In this document: piece after piece, positions 24,074 to 32,759 of the stretch
How the letters are laid out: each line of letters opens with the position of its first letter
Position numbering within the stretch: the stretch's first letter is position 1
Origin: JASLCR01 sp036405235
GTDB lineage: Bacteria > Patescibacteriota > Saccharimonadia > Saccharimonadales > Saccharimonadaceae
NCBI GenBank assembly: GCA_036405235.1
Contig: DASWYA010000001.1
Coordinates: forward strand, 434,001 to 498,000
Direction of reading: 5' to 3'
DNA length: 64,000 bases
Notes under the pieces: generated by a model
What the model was told of the DNA's origin: nothing
Database searches by the model: none
Seen by the model: only the letters and a program-made list of their open reading frames with translations
Program-made: the position numbers and the translations under genes

Positions 24074-26302
24074 CTATATAAACGTTTTCGTGATTGATTC
24101 TTTCGCGTCCTTCAAAGCTACTGGTTCACCCGCAAAGACAATATGACCGCCGTCACGACCCGCCTCAGGACCAACATCAATAATCCAATCAGCCTGACGA
24201 ATAACATCAAGATTATGTTCAATCGCAACCACCGTATTACCACTATCCACGAGACGATTCAAAATATCGAGCAGTCGAGATATGTCAGACATGTGCAACC
24301 CGGTAGTTGGCTCATCAAGTACATAAATACTGCCAGCTTTATGGAGTTCACTTGCCAGCTTCACTCGCTGACACTCACCGCCAGACAATGTACTGAGCGG
24401 CTGCCCTAGCGTAAGGTACTCGAGTCCAACATCAAAGAGTGCCTGAAGCTGTTTCGACACTGCCGGATTGTCAAAGAATACTACTGCATCGGCAATCGTT
24501 AGATCAAGGACTTCAACAATATTTTTCCCATGCCATTGATACTGTAAGACTTCTTCTTTATAGCGCTTGCCTTCGCAAATTTCACAGATCATCTTTGCTT
24601 CTTCGACATACGCCGCTTCGATCGCTACGTAGCCCGTGCCCTGACAATTCTCGCAAGCACCTTTGGAGTTGAAGCTGAATAGACTCGCATCTACTCCGTT
24701 TTCTTTCGCAAAGCTTTTACGGATTTCGTCCATAACGCCAGTATAGGTCAACACATTTGAACGACTGTTTGCGGCGACAGGAGATTGATCAATCACTATC
24801 GCATCTGAATACTGACGTACAAATGTCTGATTGATCAATGAACTTTTGCCCGATCCTGCCACGCCAGTAATTGCCGTCAATACGCCTGTCGGTATTGCCA
24901 CACTGACATTTTGCAGATTGTTGGCATGTGCATTTTCTATATGCAGCTCACCGCTTGGCTTGCGGACAGATTCTTTTAATTTAGCATGCGTACCGAGCGC
25001 TTTTCCAGTGAGCGTGTCAGACTTAAGTAACGCCTCATAGGTGCCTTCAAACATAATCTCACCACCGTTTGATCCAGCACCTGGACCAACATCGATCACA
25101 TGATCAGCAACCTTGATCACATCAGGATCATGCTCAACGACAATTACCGTATTACCATTGTCTCGTAGTTTTTTCAAAAGTTCATTGAGACGATGCACAT
25201 CGCGTGGGTGTAGACCAACGCTCGGCTCATCAAAAATATACATGACATCACTGAGTGTACCATTTAAATATTTCACAATTTTTACACGCTGCGACTCACC
25301 ACCCGATAATGTATCTGTTGGCCGGTCTAAGCTCAAATAGCCAAGACCAATCTCTATCAAATGCTCAAGCCGAACACATATCATGTCGATAATATTTTTT
25401 ATGGTCGGGTCCTTGATGTCCTTTAGCACTTTTACAAGTTCATCGATTTGCAGTGCTGACATGTCAGCGATATTTTGCCCATCGATCTTACTCGCCAATG
25501 CCTCCTGACTCAACCTAGCACCGTGACAAAGTGTACACGGAGCCATGCTCATGAATGGCTTCACTGCTTTTTGTGTACGCTCAGACATACTAGAGAGATC
25601 ACGTGAGATATATTTGGTTGCAAAACGCCTAGCAATTCCCTCATAAGTCATATTCATCCCAGCCAGCTTTACCTTGCGTGGCTCACCGTAGAGAAGTTCG
25701 TTCATTTCTGCATCGGTATAATCACGAAGTTTTTTATCGCCATCAAACGATCCCGCTTCCATGACTTGCTTCCAGTACCAACTATCAACTTTGTAATCCG
25801 ACATTTTGATCGCGCCTTCATTGAGCGACAAAGAGAGATCCAGAGCTGCTTCGATATCAAGCCCCATATTACTGCCGAGACCTTTGCACTCTGGGCACAT
25901 ACCAGCCGCATTATTAAATGAAAACATGTACACATGGGGCACATTTGGCTGGCCAATGCGTGAAAATAATCGTCGAACAAGCGGTGCAATATCTGTCACC
26001 GTACCAACAGTCGAACTAGAGCCACCGCCAAGTTTTCGTTGATCTACGATCACTGGCATATTAAGATTTGAGATGCTGTCCGCTTCTGGTTGCTTCACTT
26101 TTGGCAAAAATGTGCGTATAAATGCACTAAAATTTTCATGCAAAAGACGCTGGCCTTCTGCCGCTACCGTATCAAAGACGATAGATGATTTTCCCGACCC
26201 AGACACACCTGTGAATATCGTAATTTTATGCTTCGGAATACGTAACGATACGTTTTTAAGATTATTTTCTCTCGCACCAATAATTTCAATATATCCACTC
26301 AT
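24074..26302 (-). CDS. UvrA-like ABC ATPase, short paralogue (UvrA2/DrrC type)
   Basis: 742 residues, versus 937 for the true UvrA at 44296-47109. It has two ABC modules, each with Walker A (GVSGSGKSS; GVAGSGKSS) and signature (LSGGESQR; LSGGECQR), and paired CxxC zinc modules (CPECKGLGS, CTLCHGARL, CENCQGTGY, CEICEGKRY). The shorter length reflects loss of parts of the UvrB-binding and insertion regions. Such paralogues are linked to DNA-damage tolerance or resistance to DNA-binding drugs. CATAAT ends 6 nt before the ATG, so probably leaderless. Confidence 0.92.
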   Translation of the reverse strand: MSGYIEIIGARENNLKNVSLRIPKHKITIFTGVSGSGKSSIVFDTVAAEGQRLLHENFSAFIRTFLPKVKQPEADSISNLNMPVIVDQRKLGGGSSSTVGTVTDIAPLVRRLFSRIGQPNVPHVYMFSFNNAAGMCPECKGLGSNMGLDIEAALDLSLSLNEGAIKMSDYKVDSWYWKQVMEAGSFDGDKKLRDYTDAEMNELLYGEPRKVKLAGMNMTYEGIARRFATKYISRDLSSMSERTQKAVKPFMSMAPCTLCHGARLSQEALASKIDGQNIADMSALQIDELVKVLKDIKDPTIKNIIDMICVRLEHLIEIGLGYLSLDRPTDTLSGGESQRVKIVKYLNGTLSDVMYIFDEPSVGLHPRDVHRLNELLKKLRDNGNTVIVVEHDPDVIKVADHVIDVGPGAGSNGGEIMFEGTYEALLKSDTLTGKALGTHAKLKESVRKPSGELHIENAHANNLQNVSVAIPTGVLTAITGVAGSGKSSLINQTFVRQYSDAIVIDQSPVAANSRSNVLTYTGVMDEIRKSFAKENGVDASLFSFNSKGACENCQGTGYVAIEAAYVEEAKMICEICEGKRYKEEVLQYQWHGKNIVEVLDLTIADAVVFFDNPAVSKQLQALFDVGLEYLTLGQPLSTLSGGECQRVKLASELHKAGSIYVLDEPTTGLHMSDISRLLDILNRLVDSGNTVVAIEHNLDVIRQADWIIDVGPEAGRDGGHIVFAGEPVALKDAKESITKTFI

Positions 26303-26336
26303 ATGCCTATTATGTCACAGTCGGTAGCGGTAAATC

Positions 26337-26693
26337 CTATAGAGTACGTAAAATTTTCGCCATTTCCTTACCCTTGGCAAGCTCATCAATCAGCTTATCT
26401 AGGTAGCGAATTTCTTGTGTAGTCTGATCTTCAATTTCCTCTACGCGCATGCCGCAAATCATGCCTGTGATTTGCTTTCGAGCGGGGTTTAGTTTGGGTG
26501 CTTTCAGAAAAAACGTTTCAAGATCTGTCCGTTTTCCAAGCTCTTGTTCGAGTTCTTTTTGACTATAGCCTGTCAGCCAGCGAATGATCTCATCGACCTC
26601 GCTTTTTGTTCGATTCTTTTTTACGGCCTTAGCAACATACAGAGGATATACTCCTGCAAAGCTTATGGTGTAAATCCGCGGCTTCGTGGTCAC
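26337..26693 (-). CDS. DUF2200 family protein
   Basis: 118 residues matching DUF2200: FAGVYPLYVAKAVKKNRTK near the start, EVDEIIRWLTGYSQ and then ITGMICGMRVEEIED and IRYLDKLIDELAKGK. Soluble, helical, unknown role; the family is scattered through Bacteroidetes, Firmicutes and Actinobacteria. Its start overlaps the DUF1905 gene stop by 4 nt (ATGA), so the two are coupled. Confidence 0.88.
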   Translation of the reverse strand: MTTKPRIYTISFAGVYPLYVAKAVKKNRTKSEVDEIIRWLTGYSQKELEQELGKRTDLETFFLKAPKLNPARKQITGMICGMRVEEIEDQTTQEIRYLDKLIDELAKGKEMAKILRTL

Positions 26694-27238
26694 GAAGTTG
26701 ATTCCATCAACTGGCTACTCTTCATCAGGTACGGCTCCGTGCAGGCAGCGAGATTAAAACAGCATGGCCGACGATGCTTGCCATTTAATTTTGAGATTGT
26801 TTTTTCCATCCGTATTTGCCGAGTTTCCTGACTCAGCGTGGCGTTCATCCAGCGAATCCATTCCCAACGAGCCATTGGCGTAATATCTTGCCATTTCTCC
26901 TTCACTTTTTCTGGTGCAATAGCCAGTGCATCTTTGAAATCTTTTGGGAGTATTGGCTCTGGCCATTTTTTGCTCGTCGTTAGCTCAACTTTCACAGTAT
27001 CACCAGAGGTTACACTAGCGACTTTTTGTAGTCCACTAGTAACGCGCATCCAATGACTCCAGCGTCCATCCGGCTCAAGCACAGTACTAAATTCATGCCC
27101 ATTAAGCGTACCAGTGACGCTAATCTGCCCGCGTGATGACAATTTCACACTTTCATCTTTTGGCACAGGTAAAATCGTCCAGTCTTTGAGTGTATAAAGT
27201 TTAGTCTCAAACCGAATCGTTACAGACGTACTTTTCAT
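26690..27238 (-). CDS. DUF1905 / YdeI-OmpD-associated family protein
   Basis: 182 residues from the ATG at 27238, chosen because TATGAT ends 6 nt upstream. The N-terminal DUF1905 barrel (VSVTGTLNGHEF-like: ISVTGTLNGHEFSTVLEPDG) is followed by the YdeI-type helical tail (PKDFKDALAI, then EWIRWMNATLSQETRQIRME). The function of this family is unclear; a link to bacteriocin protection has been proposed for YdeI. Coupled to DUF2200. Confidence 0.82.
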   Translation of the reverse strand: MKSTSVTIRFETKLYTLKDWTILPVPKDESVKLSSRGQISVTGTLNGHEFSTVLEPDGRWSHWMRVTSGLQKVASVTSGDTVKVELTTSKKWPEPILPKDFKDALAIAPEKVKEKWQDITPMARWEWIRWMNATLSQETRQIRMEKTISKLNGKHRRPCCFNLAACTEPYLMKSSQLMESTS

Positions 27239-27368
27239 ATCTCTATCATACCAAATGCGATATAACACTACTATCGTATTGAGTCGCATCGGAAATGAAT
27301 GATGCCTTCATTCCTCTCATCTCTTCAATGTTATAATGAAACCATCATTCAAACGGAGGAATAGTCCA

Positions 27369-28052
27369 ATGCAAAACTCATCACTTATTCGCATAGTAAC
27401 TGGTCTTGTCATAGCGATCATTGGTGCAGGATTTTTACTGCACAACCTTGGCGCCGTAGATCTTAGCGAGGGCGTGTCTACATATTGGCCACTATTCGTC
27501 ATCCTAGGCGGTTTGCTTCTTTTTGCAAACAATCCGCGCAACTGGCTACTACCGGTGTTCGTTGTGTTACTTGGTGGCCTTTATCAGCTTCGTGAGCTTG
27601 ATATTATCTCCTTCCAGCCATGGCAGGTCGTCTGGCCGCTCATTGTGGTCGCAGTTGGAGTGTCGCTTCTCTTCCGTCGTTCATACGTTACTAATACTAC
27701 CAGTAAAAAAGAACGAGATGATGTATTTGCGCTAATGGGTGGTAGCGAGATCGCCAACACAGCAAGGGAATTCAAAGGCTCAAGTATCACGGCTATAATG
27801 GGTGGCGCTCGAATTGACCTACGCAAGACTAACTTTGCCAATGATACCGCAATTGAGGTATTTTCATTCTGGGGTGGAGTAGAGATCATAGTGCCAGAAA
27901 ACGTGCAGATCCTCAACAAGGTCAATTGCATTATGGCTGGCTGCGAAGACAAGACTACTCAAAAAGTCGATAAAAAATCACCACGTCTCATCATCGCTGG
28001 CGACCTTATCATGGCTGGCTTGGAAATTCGCAATAGGCCAAGTAACGACTAG
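27369..28052 (+). CDS. LiaF-like membrane protein (cell-envelope stress type)
   Basis: 227 residues from the ATG at 27369; GGAGGA lies about 9 nt upstream and TATAAT at 27332-27337, giving a short normal leader. Four membrane helices in the first half (about residues 5-110) are followed by a soluble beta-rich domain with two MGG-containing strands (FALMGGSEIANTAREF, ITAIMGGARIDLR), as in LiaF and the DUF5668/DUF2154 group. LiaF proteins repress the cell-wall-stress kinase LiaS in Firmicutes; no kinase gene is near here, so the role is open. Confidence 0.8.
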   Translation: MQNSSLIRIVTGLVIAIIGAGFLLHNLGAVDLSEGVSTYWPLFVILGGLLLFANNPRNWLLPVFVVLLGGLYQLRELDIISFQPWQVVWPLIVVAVGVSLLFRRSYVTNTTSKKERDDVFALMGGSEIANTAREFKGSSITAIMGGARIDLRKTNFANDTAIEVFSFWGGVEIIVPENVQILNKVNCIMAGCEDKTTQKVDKKSPRLIIAGDLIMAGLEIRNRPSND

Positions 28053-28079
28053 ATCTGATCACTTAGCTTTACTTGGCCT
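28035..28079. terminator. Inverted repeat formed by the 3' ends of two convergent coding regions
   Basis: AGGCCAAGTAA (28035-28045) and TTACTTGGCCT (28069-28079) form a perfect 11-bp stem. The left arm encodes Arg-Pro-Ser of the LiaF-like protein, and the right arm encodes Lys-Ala-Lys-stop of the convergent oxidoreductase. No T-tract follows, so termination is uncertain; it could also stabilise both mRNA ends. Confidence 0.5.
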
Positions 28080-28707
28080 TCAGTAAATCGGTCAGCGTCT
28101 CGGCGTCCTCATTTGCGCCAAAAACTTTGCCGCCCGGCTCTAGCTTTACGCCTGAGGCCAGATTGCCGATGCAGACTGGATCAAAGCCGAGTGTATCTAC
28201 GATATCAGAGACAATTTTTATATCTTGTTCGTCATCGCCCGCTACAGCAATCGCTTTTCGACCGGCGGCACCTGCTGGCCGTGTTTCGTCATACAAGTCA
28301 TGATATCCCATATGATTTAGGGCTTTCACGACGCGTGATTTTGACAAAAACTTTTGTATTGCCATGCTAGATGATTCCTCTGGATTTAGAAAATCTTCAC
28401 GAGCACCATCGACTTCCCACCAATAATTCGTTGCATCGATAATCAGCTTGTCTGCCAATGCCTCAACTGGGATATTGCGATATTTACTGAGCGGAAATGC
28501 GAGAATGACTACATCACTCTCTTTCACCACTTCTTCACTCGTGGCAGCGACCGCACCTGGTGCAAGCACCTTTACACTCAGTCTAATTTTCTCGGGATCG
28601 CCAGAGCCAGAAACGTACACATTATAGCCCGCTTTAAGTGCAAGTTGACTAAGTACAATACCGAGCTTGCCTGCGCCTAAAATACCAATCGTTCTTACGT
28701 TCGTCAC
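28069..28707 (-). CDS. NAD(P)-binding oxidoreductase, F420-dependent NADP reductase-like
   Basis: 212 residues from a GTG at 28707, 1 nt after the luciferase-like gene stop, with GGAGAAG as Shine-Dalgarno. An N-terminal Rossmann motif GILGAGKLGIVLSQLALKAG, then VVILAFPL, IIDATNYWW and VKALNHMGYHDL, follow the FNO/NpdG-like pattern. It may reduce NADP or a cofactor for the adjacent flavin/F420-type monooxygenase, but cofactor use cannot be read from sequence. Confidence 0.8.
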   Translation of the reverse strand: MTNVRTIGILGAGKLGIVLSQLALKAGYNVYVSGSGDPEKIRLSVKVLAPGAVAATSEEVVKESDVVILAFPLSKYRNIPVEALADKLIIDATNYWWEVDGAREDFLNPEESSSMAIQKFLSKSRVVKALNHMGYHDLYDETRPAGAAGRKAIAVAGDDEQDIKIVSDIVDTLGFDPVCIGNLASGVKLEPGGKVFGANEDAETLTDLLKAK

Positions 28708-28708
28708 G

Positions 28709-29755
28709 CTACTTCTCCGCCAGCAACTCACGCACGCGAGGAATGACTTTTTCGCCGTAAAGCTCAATCATATGTAGTCGCCTTTCTGCAGGCATCGGAC
28801 CAAAGCCATACACCATGTCAAAGCGAGTCGCACCGACAGCCTTCATTGCCTTCACAATCTTTTTTGCAACTGTTTCAGGTGAACCAACGTACATTGAGCC
28901 GCCTTTTACCTCGTTCATAAAATGCTGCTTGGTCATTGGCGTCCAGCCACGAGTTTTTCCTACCCTATCCATCTGCTCTTTGAAAAGAGGGAAAGATACC
29001 TCGATCGCTTCTTCGTCAGTATCGGCAATAAATCCTGGTGAATGCATACCAACCGGATGTGCTGTATGACCAAACTGCGCCGCTGATTGTTTATAAAGCT
29101 CAACATAAGGCGCAAAGCGCTCTGGTGAACCACCAATAATCGCAAGCACTAGTGGAAAACCGTAGGCAGCAGCACGCACCACTGATTGCGGCGAACCACC
29201 GACACCGACAAACGTTTCGAGATGGCCAGATTCAGTCTTTGGAAATATGTCGGCATTATCAAGCGACTGCGTAAAATTACCTTTCCAGGTAACCGGTTTT
29301 TCTTTTAAAATCTTTGAAAATAGCTCGATTTTCTCTTCAAACAACCCTTCATAATCTTTGAGATCATACCCAAATAGCGGGAATGATTCAGTAAATGAAC
29401 CTCGACCCAGAATGATTTGGGCGCGACCACCAGAGACAGCATCAAGAGTTGAGAATCGCTCAAATACACGGACGGGGTCATCACTCGAAAGCACTGTCAC
29501 ACCAGAAGCTAATTTAATATTTTTCGTCTTACTCGCAATCGCGGCCAATACCATCTCCGGGCTCGATATCGCAAACTCATCGCGGTGATGCTCGCCTAGT
29601 GCGATCACATCAACACCAAGCTTATCGGCCAGCACAGCTTCTTGTATGACCAGTCGTATTGACTCGGCATAGTTCATCAATGTACCGTCCTTGTTCGCTG
29701 CTAGATCACCAAATGTGTCTAGCCCAAACCAGTATTCAGGTGTTTTCTTTGTCAT
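28709..29755 (-). CDS. LLM-class (luciferase-like) flavin-dependent oxidoreductase
   Basis: 348 residues from the ATG at 29755 with AGGAG 5 nt upstream. TIM-barrel motifs: ALGEHHRDEFAISSPEM, ASGVTVLSSDDPVRVFERFSTLDAVSGGRA and FVGVGGSPQSVVRAAAYG, all typical of bacterial luciferase-like monooxygenases using FMN or F420. ArsR regulator directly upstream (stop and Shine-Dalgarno overlap) and reductase-like gene directly downstream make a three-gene operon. Confidence 0.9.
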   Translation of the reverse strand: MTKKTPEYWFGLDTFGDLAANKDGTLMNYAESIRLVIQEAVLADKLGVDVIALGEHHRDEFAISSPEMVLAAIASKTKNIKLASGVTVLSSDDPVRVFERFSTLDAVSGGRAQIILGRGSFTESFPLFGYDLKDYEGLFEEKIELFSKILKEKPVTWKGNFTQSLDNADIFPKTESGHLETFVGVGGSPQSVVRAAAYGFPLVLAIIGGSPERFAPYVELYKQSAAQFGHTAHPVGMHSPGFIADTDEEAIEVSFPLFKEQMDRVGKTRGWTPMTKQHFMNEVKGGSMYVGSPETVAKKIVKAMKAVGATRFDMVYGFGPMPAERRLHMIELYGEKVIPRVRELLAEK

Positions 29756-29762
29756 ATTTCTC

Positions 29763-30047
29763 CTATACTTTCCTACTATCAATACCGACTTGCTCAAGCA
29801 ACTCAACATTTAACTGATAAAACTTTTCTACCCCAACTTTTCGCTCAGACAGCACACTTGCCGAGACAAGTGTCTGAAAATGATGGCTCATTGTCGGTTG
29901 AGATAGTTTCAGTGCAATCGCACAATCCGAAATAATGTCGTGGCTATTCACTTCCTTTTGTTCACGTGCTAGCTTGCGCACGATCGAAAGCCTCGTCTCA
30001 TCACCAAGACTCTTGAAAATCGCCGCAGCGTCATATGTTTCATTCAT
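29763..30047 (-). CDS. ArsR-family repressor of the luciferase-like operon
   Basis: 94 residues: FKSLGDETRLSIVRKLA, then ALKLSQPTMSHHFQTLVSASVL as recognition helix and RKVGVEKFYQL as wing. Cys is present once (ISDCAIA) but not as a metal-binding pair. TATAAT lies 7 nt before ATG. First gene of an operon with the LLM oxidoreductase and NADP-binding protein. Confidence 0.87.
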   Translation of the reverse strand: MNETYDAAAIFKSLGDETRLSIVRKLAREQKEVNSHDIISDCAIALKLSQPTMSHHFQTLVSASVLSERKVGVEKFYQLNVELLEQVGIDSRKV

Positions 30048-30054
30048 ATGTATA

Positions 30055-30080
30055 ATTATATAGATATATTTAAATTTATC
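30055..30080 (-). promoter_or_regulatory. Promoter and candidate operator of the ArsR-LLM operon
   Basis: TATAAT (minus, 30060 to 30055) is followed 7 nt later by ATG. Just upstream, GATATATTTAAATTTATC (30063-30080) is an 18-bp near-perfect inverted repeat centred on TTTAAA, well placed to bind an autoregulating ArsR dimer. The surrounding 60 bp are strongly AT-rich. Confidence 0.5.
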
Positions 30081-30124
30081 AATATATATACTACGAAAAT
30101 ATCCAATAACAAGAAAGATGTATA

Positions 30125-30784
30125 TTAATAGAGAGAATTATTTCTTACACGCTCACGACTAATCCATGCAAGCAGTTGAGCAAGTAGCGCAAATCCAACA
30201 GCAATACCAATGACATAGAGAGTTACGCCGCCCCATCCGCCAACTTTATCGGGATTGAGAAATGGGTATGGATACCAGCCAACAAAGCTTGCGCGGATAA
30301 GCGTATAGATGATCCACGCAATTGGAAATACGAGCCACCACCACGCCTCCCGCACCAAAATAGGCTTTGCTGATGGCCACAGTAACCACCATGCAATAAT
30401 AAATATCGGACCGAGTTGATGCAAGACGAAGTTATTCCAGTCAAACCCAAGCGCAGGGTTAGCATCAGGATTATTTTGCAGCAGGGTCGCATACACAATA
30501 CCCGTAATCAACATGTAGAGTACTGCCCCACCGCGCACATAACGAAACCAGTCGCCAAATGGATTTTTCTTGAGAATAGCAATTGCCGCTAGTACAAATA
30601 CAGCCGCCGCAATAAGATTGCTCTCAACCGTAAAGTAACTAAAAAGATTCCATCCGTAGTAATCAGGAAGTCGCTCCGGGCTCCATGCACTCCATGGGCG
30701 GATCGCGAAAATAATAAACGCCGCCATAGCCAGAAGCGCTGTTACGTTAACAAGAGGCACTGGTCGGTCGATCTTTTTGCTCAT
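30125..30784 (-). CDS. Pr6Pr-family six-helix membrane protein
   Basis: 219 residues with six membrane helices. Motifs FSYFTVESNLIAA, YMLITGIVYATLL and IIYTLIRASFVGWYPYPFLNPDK match the Pr6Pr group (FAR-17a/AIG1-like), predicted membrane enzymes of unknown reaction. TACAAT ends 6 nt before ATG, so probably leaderless. Stands apart by 77 nt from the ArsR gene downstream. Confidence 0.82.
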   Translation of the reverse strand: MSKKIDRPVPLVNVTALLAMAAFIIFAIRPWSAWSPERLPDYYGWNLFSYFTVESNLIAAAVFVLAAIAILKKNPFGDWFRYVRGGAVLYMLITGIVYATLLQNNPDANPALGFDWNNFVLHQLGPIFIIAWWLLWPSAKPILVREAWWWLVFPIAWIIYTLIRASFVGWYPYPFLNPDKVGGWGGVTLYVIGIAVGFALLAQLLAWISRERVRNNSLY

Positions 30785-30804
30785 GGCTTTATTGTAGCAC
30801 CTAC

Positions 30805-31353
30805 TTATTCATCTTCTACAAGTTGAGCGAGCTTTTTGGCGGTGGTAATATTACGCACGGTCATCTGTCGATAGAGCGGCGTGCCAACGACTTTTAGCAA
30901 GCTGTATTTCGATTGATTTTTGCGAGAGACATTTGCTACGATCGCACCATCTGTATAGATCATAGTCTCGACCTCAGGTCGATACCTAATCTTCTCGAGC
31001 ACATCAGCTGTGTTTGCTTCGTCAAAAAGATACAATACATCGGACTTCTGCCCTGATTTGTCAGGCTTCGGTGCATCATTCGTCCAATCTTCAGGAATTG
31101 TGGCAGCAATAGTTTTGATTTTTTCAGCGGATAAAATGAGTGTTGGAATAGTGAATCCAAAATGCTTTTCAAGTGCCGCTTGTACGTCCGCAGCCTTTGG
31201 CTCATGGTCGCTCGCAAATACCGCATTGCCTGAGTTGAGATAGATCACAACATCTTGGAATCCAAATTCCTCGAGAACTGTTTGGAATTCTGCTTTTGGC
31301 ACACGATGATTTCCACCCACGTTAATTCCACGAACTAGCGCAACATATTTCAT
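30805..31353 (-). CDS. DUF1697 family protein
   Basis: 182 residues with the DUF1697 opening YVALVRGINVGGNHRVPKAE and the VVIYLNSGNAVFASD block. Soluble alpha/beta protein of unknown function, frequent in Actinobacteria and Firmicutes. Starts 4 nt after the stop of the alcohol dehydrogenase-like gene, so part of the same leftward unit. Confidence 0.9.
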   Translation of the reverse strand: MKYVALVRGINVGGNHRVPKAEFQTVLEEFGFQDVVIYLNSGNAVFASDHEPKAADVQAALEKHFGFTIPTLILSAEKIKTIAATIPEDWTNDAPKPDKSGQKSDVLYLFDEANTADVLEKIRYRPEVETMIYTDGAIVANVSRKNQSKYSLLKVVGTPLYRQMTVRNITTAKKLAQLVEDE

Positions 31354-31357
31354 CTTG

Positions 31358-32317
31358 TCAGGCCACTCTCACCATTACGTTTCCCTTTTTATCTCCACCG
31401 CTCACACGCTTATGCGCTTCAACAATATCGTCAAATAGATATTCGGAGTCGATAACAGTCTTTAGCTCACCCCGCTCCATAAGCTGAAGCAAGAACTCAA
31501 TGTCTTCCTTTTTCTCAGTAGCCGTACCAGTCTTGACTCGACCATCAGATTGCGAGCGAAGAATCTCGCCAAGGCTCGCCACCATCAACACGAGTCGACC
31601 TTGCTTTGTTAAAATCTCTTTGCCTGCTTTGATGTTGATATTGCCTACAGCATCAAGTACAACATCATACTCCTTTTCACTGTCGAATATACTCTCTTTT
31701 GTGTAGTCAATAATGTTTTCCGCACCCAACAACTTTACCAGATCGGCACTATCTCCACTTGTTACGCCCGTGACACTCGCGCCCAAATGTCTTGCAATCT
31801 GCACTGCATTTGTACCAACCGCCCCAGAAGCACCGTTGACTAATACACTTTCGCCCTGCTTAACCCGAGCCTGATCACGCAAGAAATATAGCGCTGCCGT
31901 ACCGCCAAATAGCATGCCGGCAGCATCTTTATGTGTGACATTTTGCGGCTTAATAGCAAGTGATTTTCTGGCATTAACTACAATATATTCAGCATGGGCG
32001 CCCATCTTAATACCGCTCATGCCACAAACTTCATCACCAGATTTAAATACATCGACATCTTTCCCAACCGCCTCAATAACACCCGAAAAACAGCTGCCAA
32101 GTATTTGATTTCTCGGCTTGCCTATACCAAACGCTAGTCGTGCCAAAAAGCCAAATCCTTTTGGGAATATAGCGCCTCGTATACGTGCATCCGCTGCAGT
32201 GACAGCTGTGTATTTTACTTTGATGAGGACATCGTTATCACCCGGCTTGGGCTTAACAACATTCATAGCACTCACAACATCGGCAGATCCATACTCTTTG
32301 TATAAAGCTGCTTTCAT
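31358..32317 (-). CDS. NAD(P)-dependent MDR oxidoreductase (quinone oxidoreductase-like)
   Basis: 319 residues. N-terminal GroES-like domain (KVKYTAVTAADARIRG, GDEVCGMSG) and Rossmann domain with LVNGASGAVGTNAVQIARHLGASV; C-terminus has VRVA. The structural-zinc cysteines of classic alcohol dehydrogenases are absent, which fits the zeta-crystallin/quinone reductase branch. Its ATG shares one base with the preceding stop (TAATG), indicating translational coupling. Confidence 0.88.
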   Translation of the reverse strand: MKAALYKEYGSADVVSAMNVVKPKPGDNDVLIKVKYTAVTAADARIRGAIFPKGFGFLARLAFGIGKPRNQILGSCFSGVIEAVGKDVDVFKSGDEVCGMSGIKMGAHAEYIVVNARKSLAIKPQNVTHKDAAGMLFGGTAALYFLRDQARVKQGESVLVNGASGAVGTNAVQIARHLGASVTGVTSGDSADLVKLLGAENIIDYTKESIFDSEKEYDVVLDAVGNINIKAGKEILTKQGRLVLMVASLGEILRSQSDGRVKTGTATEKKEDIEFLLQLMERGELKTVIDSEYLFDDIVEAHKRVSGGDKKGNVMVRVA

Positions 32318-32709
32318 TATGCTATTCTTTCCAATTTTCCTTTACGGCTAATGAGATTTTTATAGTCCCATTGAATGGTTTTTGATTTTTCAAGCCAGCG
32401 TTGTATATCGTCTGAGTTAATTTGATCAACTGATTGATATATAGTTGATGCATCTTTAAATTTGCCAGTACCTGGCTGGAGGCCTGACTCATTGAAGTCA
32501 GCACCACTCCAAAACATCAAACGAACGCCATCCTTTAACTTACTGTAGCCAGCAATAGGATTGCCATCTAAAAACCAGACAGGGTGTGCGTGCCAGACTT
32601 TGTTCTCAGCCTCCGGAAGGCCGCTAGCAATCTCCTCCTGAAGACGCTCGCAAATACGCCGATCTTGTGCTTCCTGCTCCTCAATGTATTTCGCCACATC
32701 CGTGTTCAT
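32317..32709 (-). CDS. DUF1801 family protein
   Basis: 130 residues from the ATG at 32709, chosen because TATAAT ends 6 nt upstream. Motifs ENKVWHAHPVWFLDGNPIAGYSK and VRLMFWSGADF match the DUF1801 (YdhG-like) fold, small proteins of unknown function. Heads a unit with the MDR oxidoreductase and DUF1697 gene. Confidence 0.8.
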   Translation of the reverse strand: MNTDVAKYIEEQEAQDRRICERLQEEIASGLPEAENKVWHAHPVWFLDGNPIAGYSKLKDGVRLMFWSGADFNESGLQPGTGKFKDASTIYQSVDQINSDDIQRWLEKSKTIQWDYKNLISRKGKLERIA

Positions 32710-32759
32710 ACATTGATTATACTCCAACGCAATCGATGAAGAAGCCTGCACATCGACAG

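Noticed and set aside
32710..32759. Remnant of the asparaginase C-terminal domain
   Set aside because: Only 50 nt separate it from the next gene and no frame there resembles the domain; no evidence for a frameshifted pseudogene.
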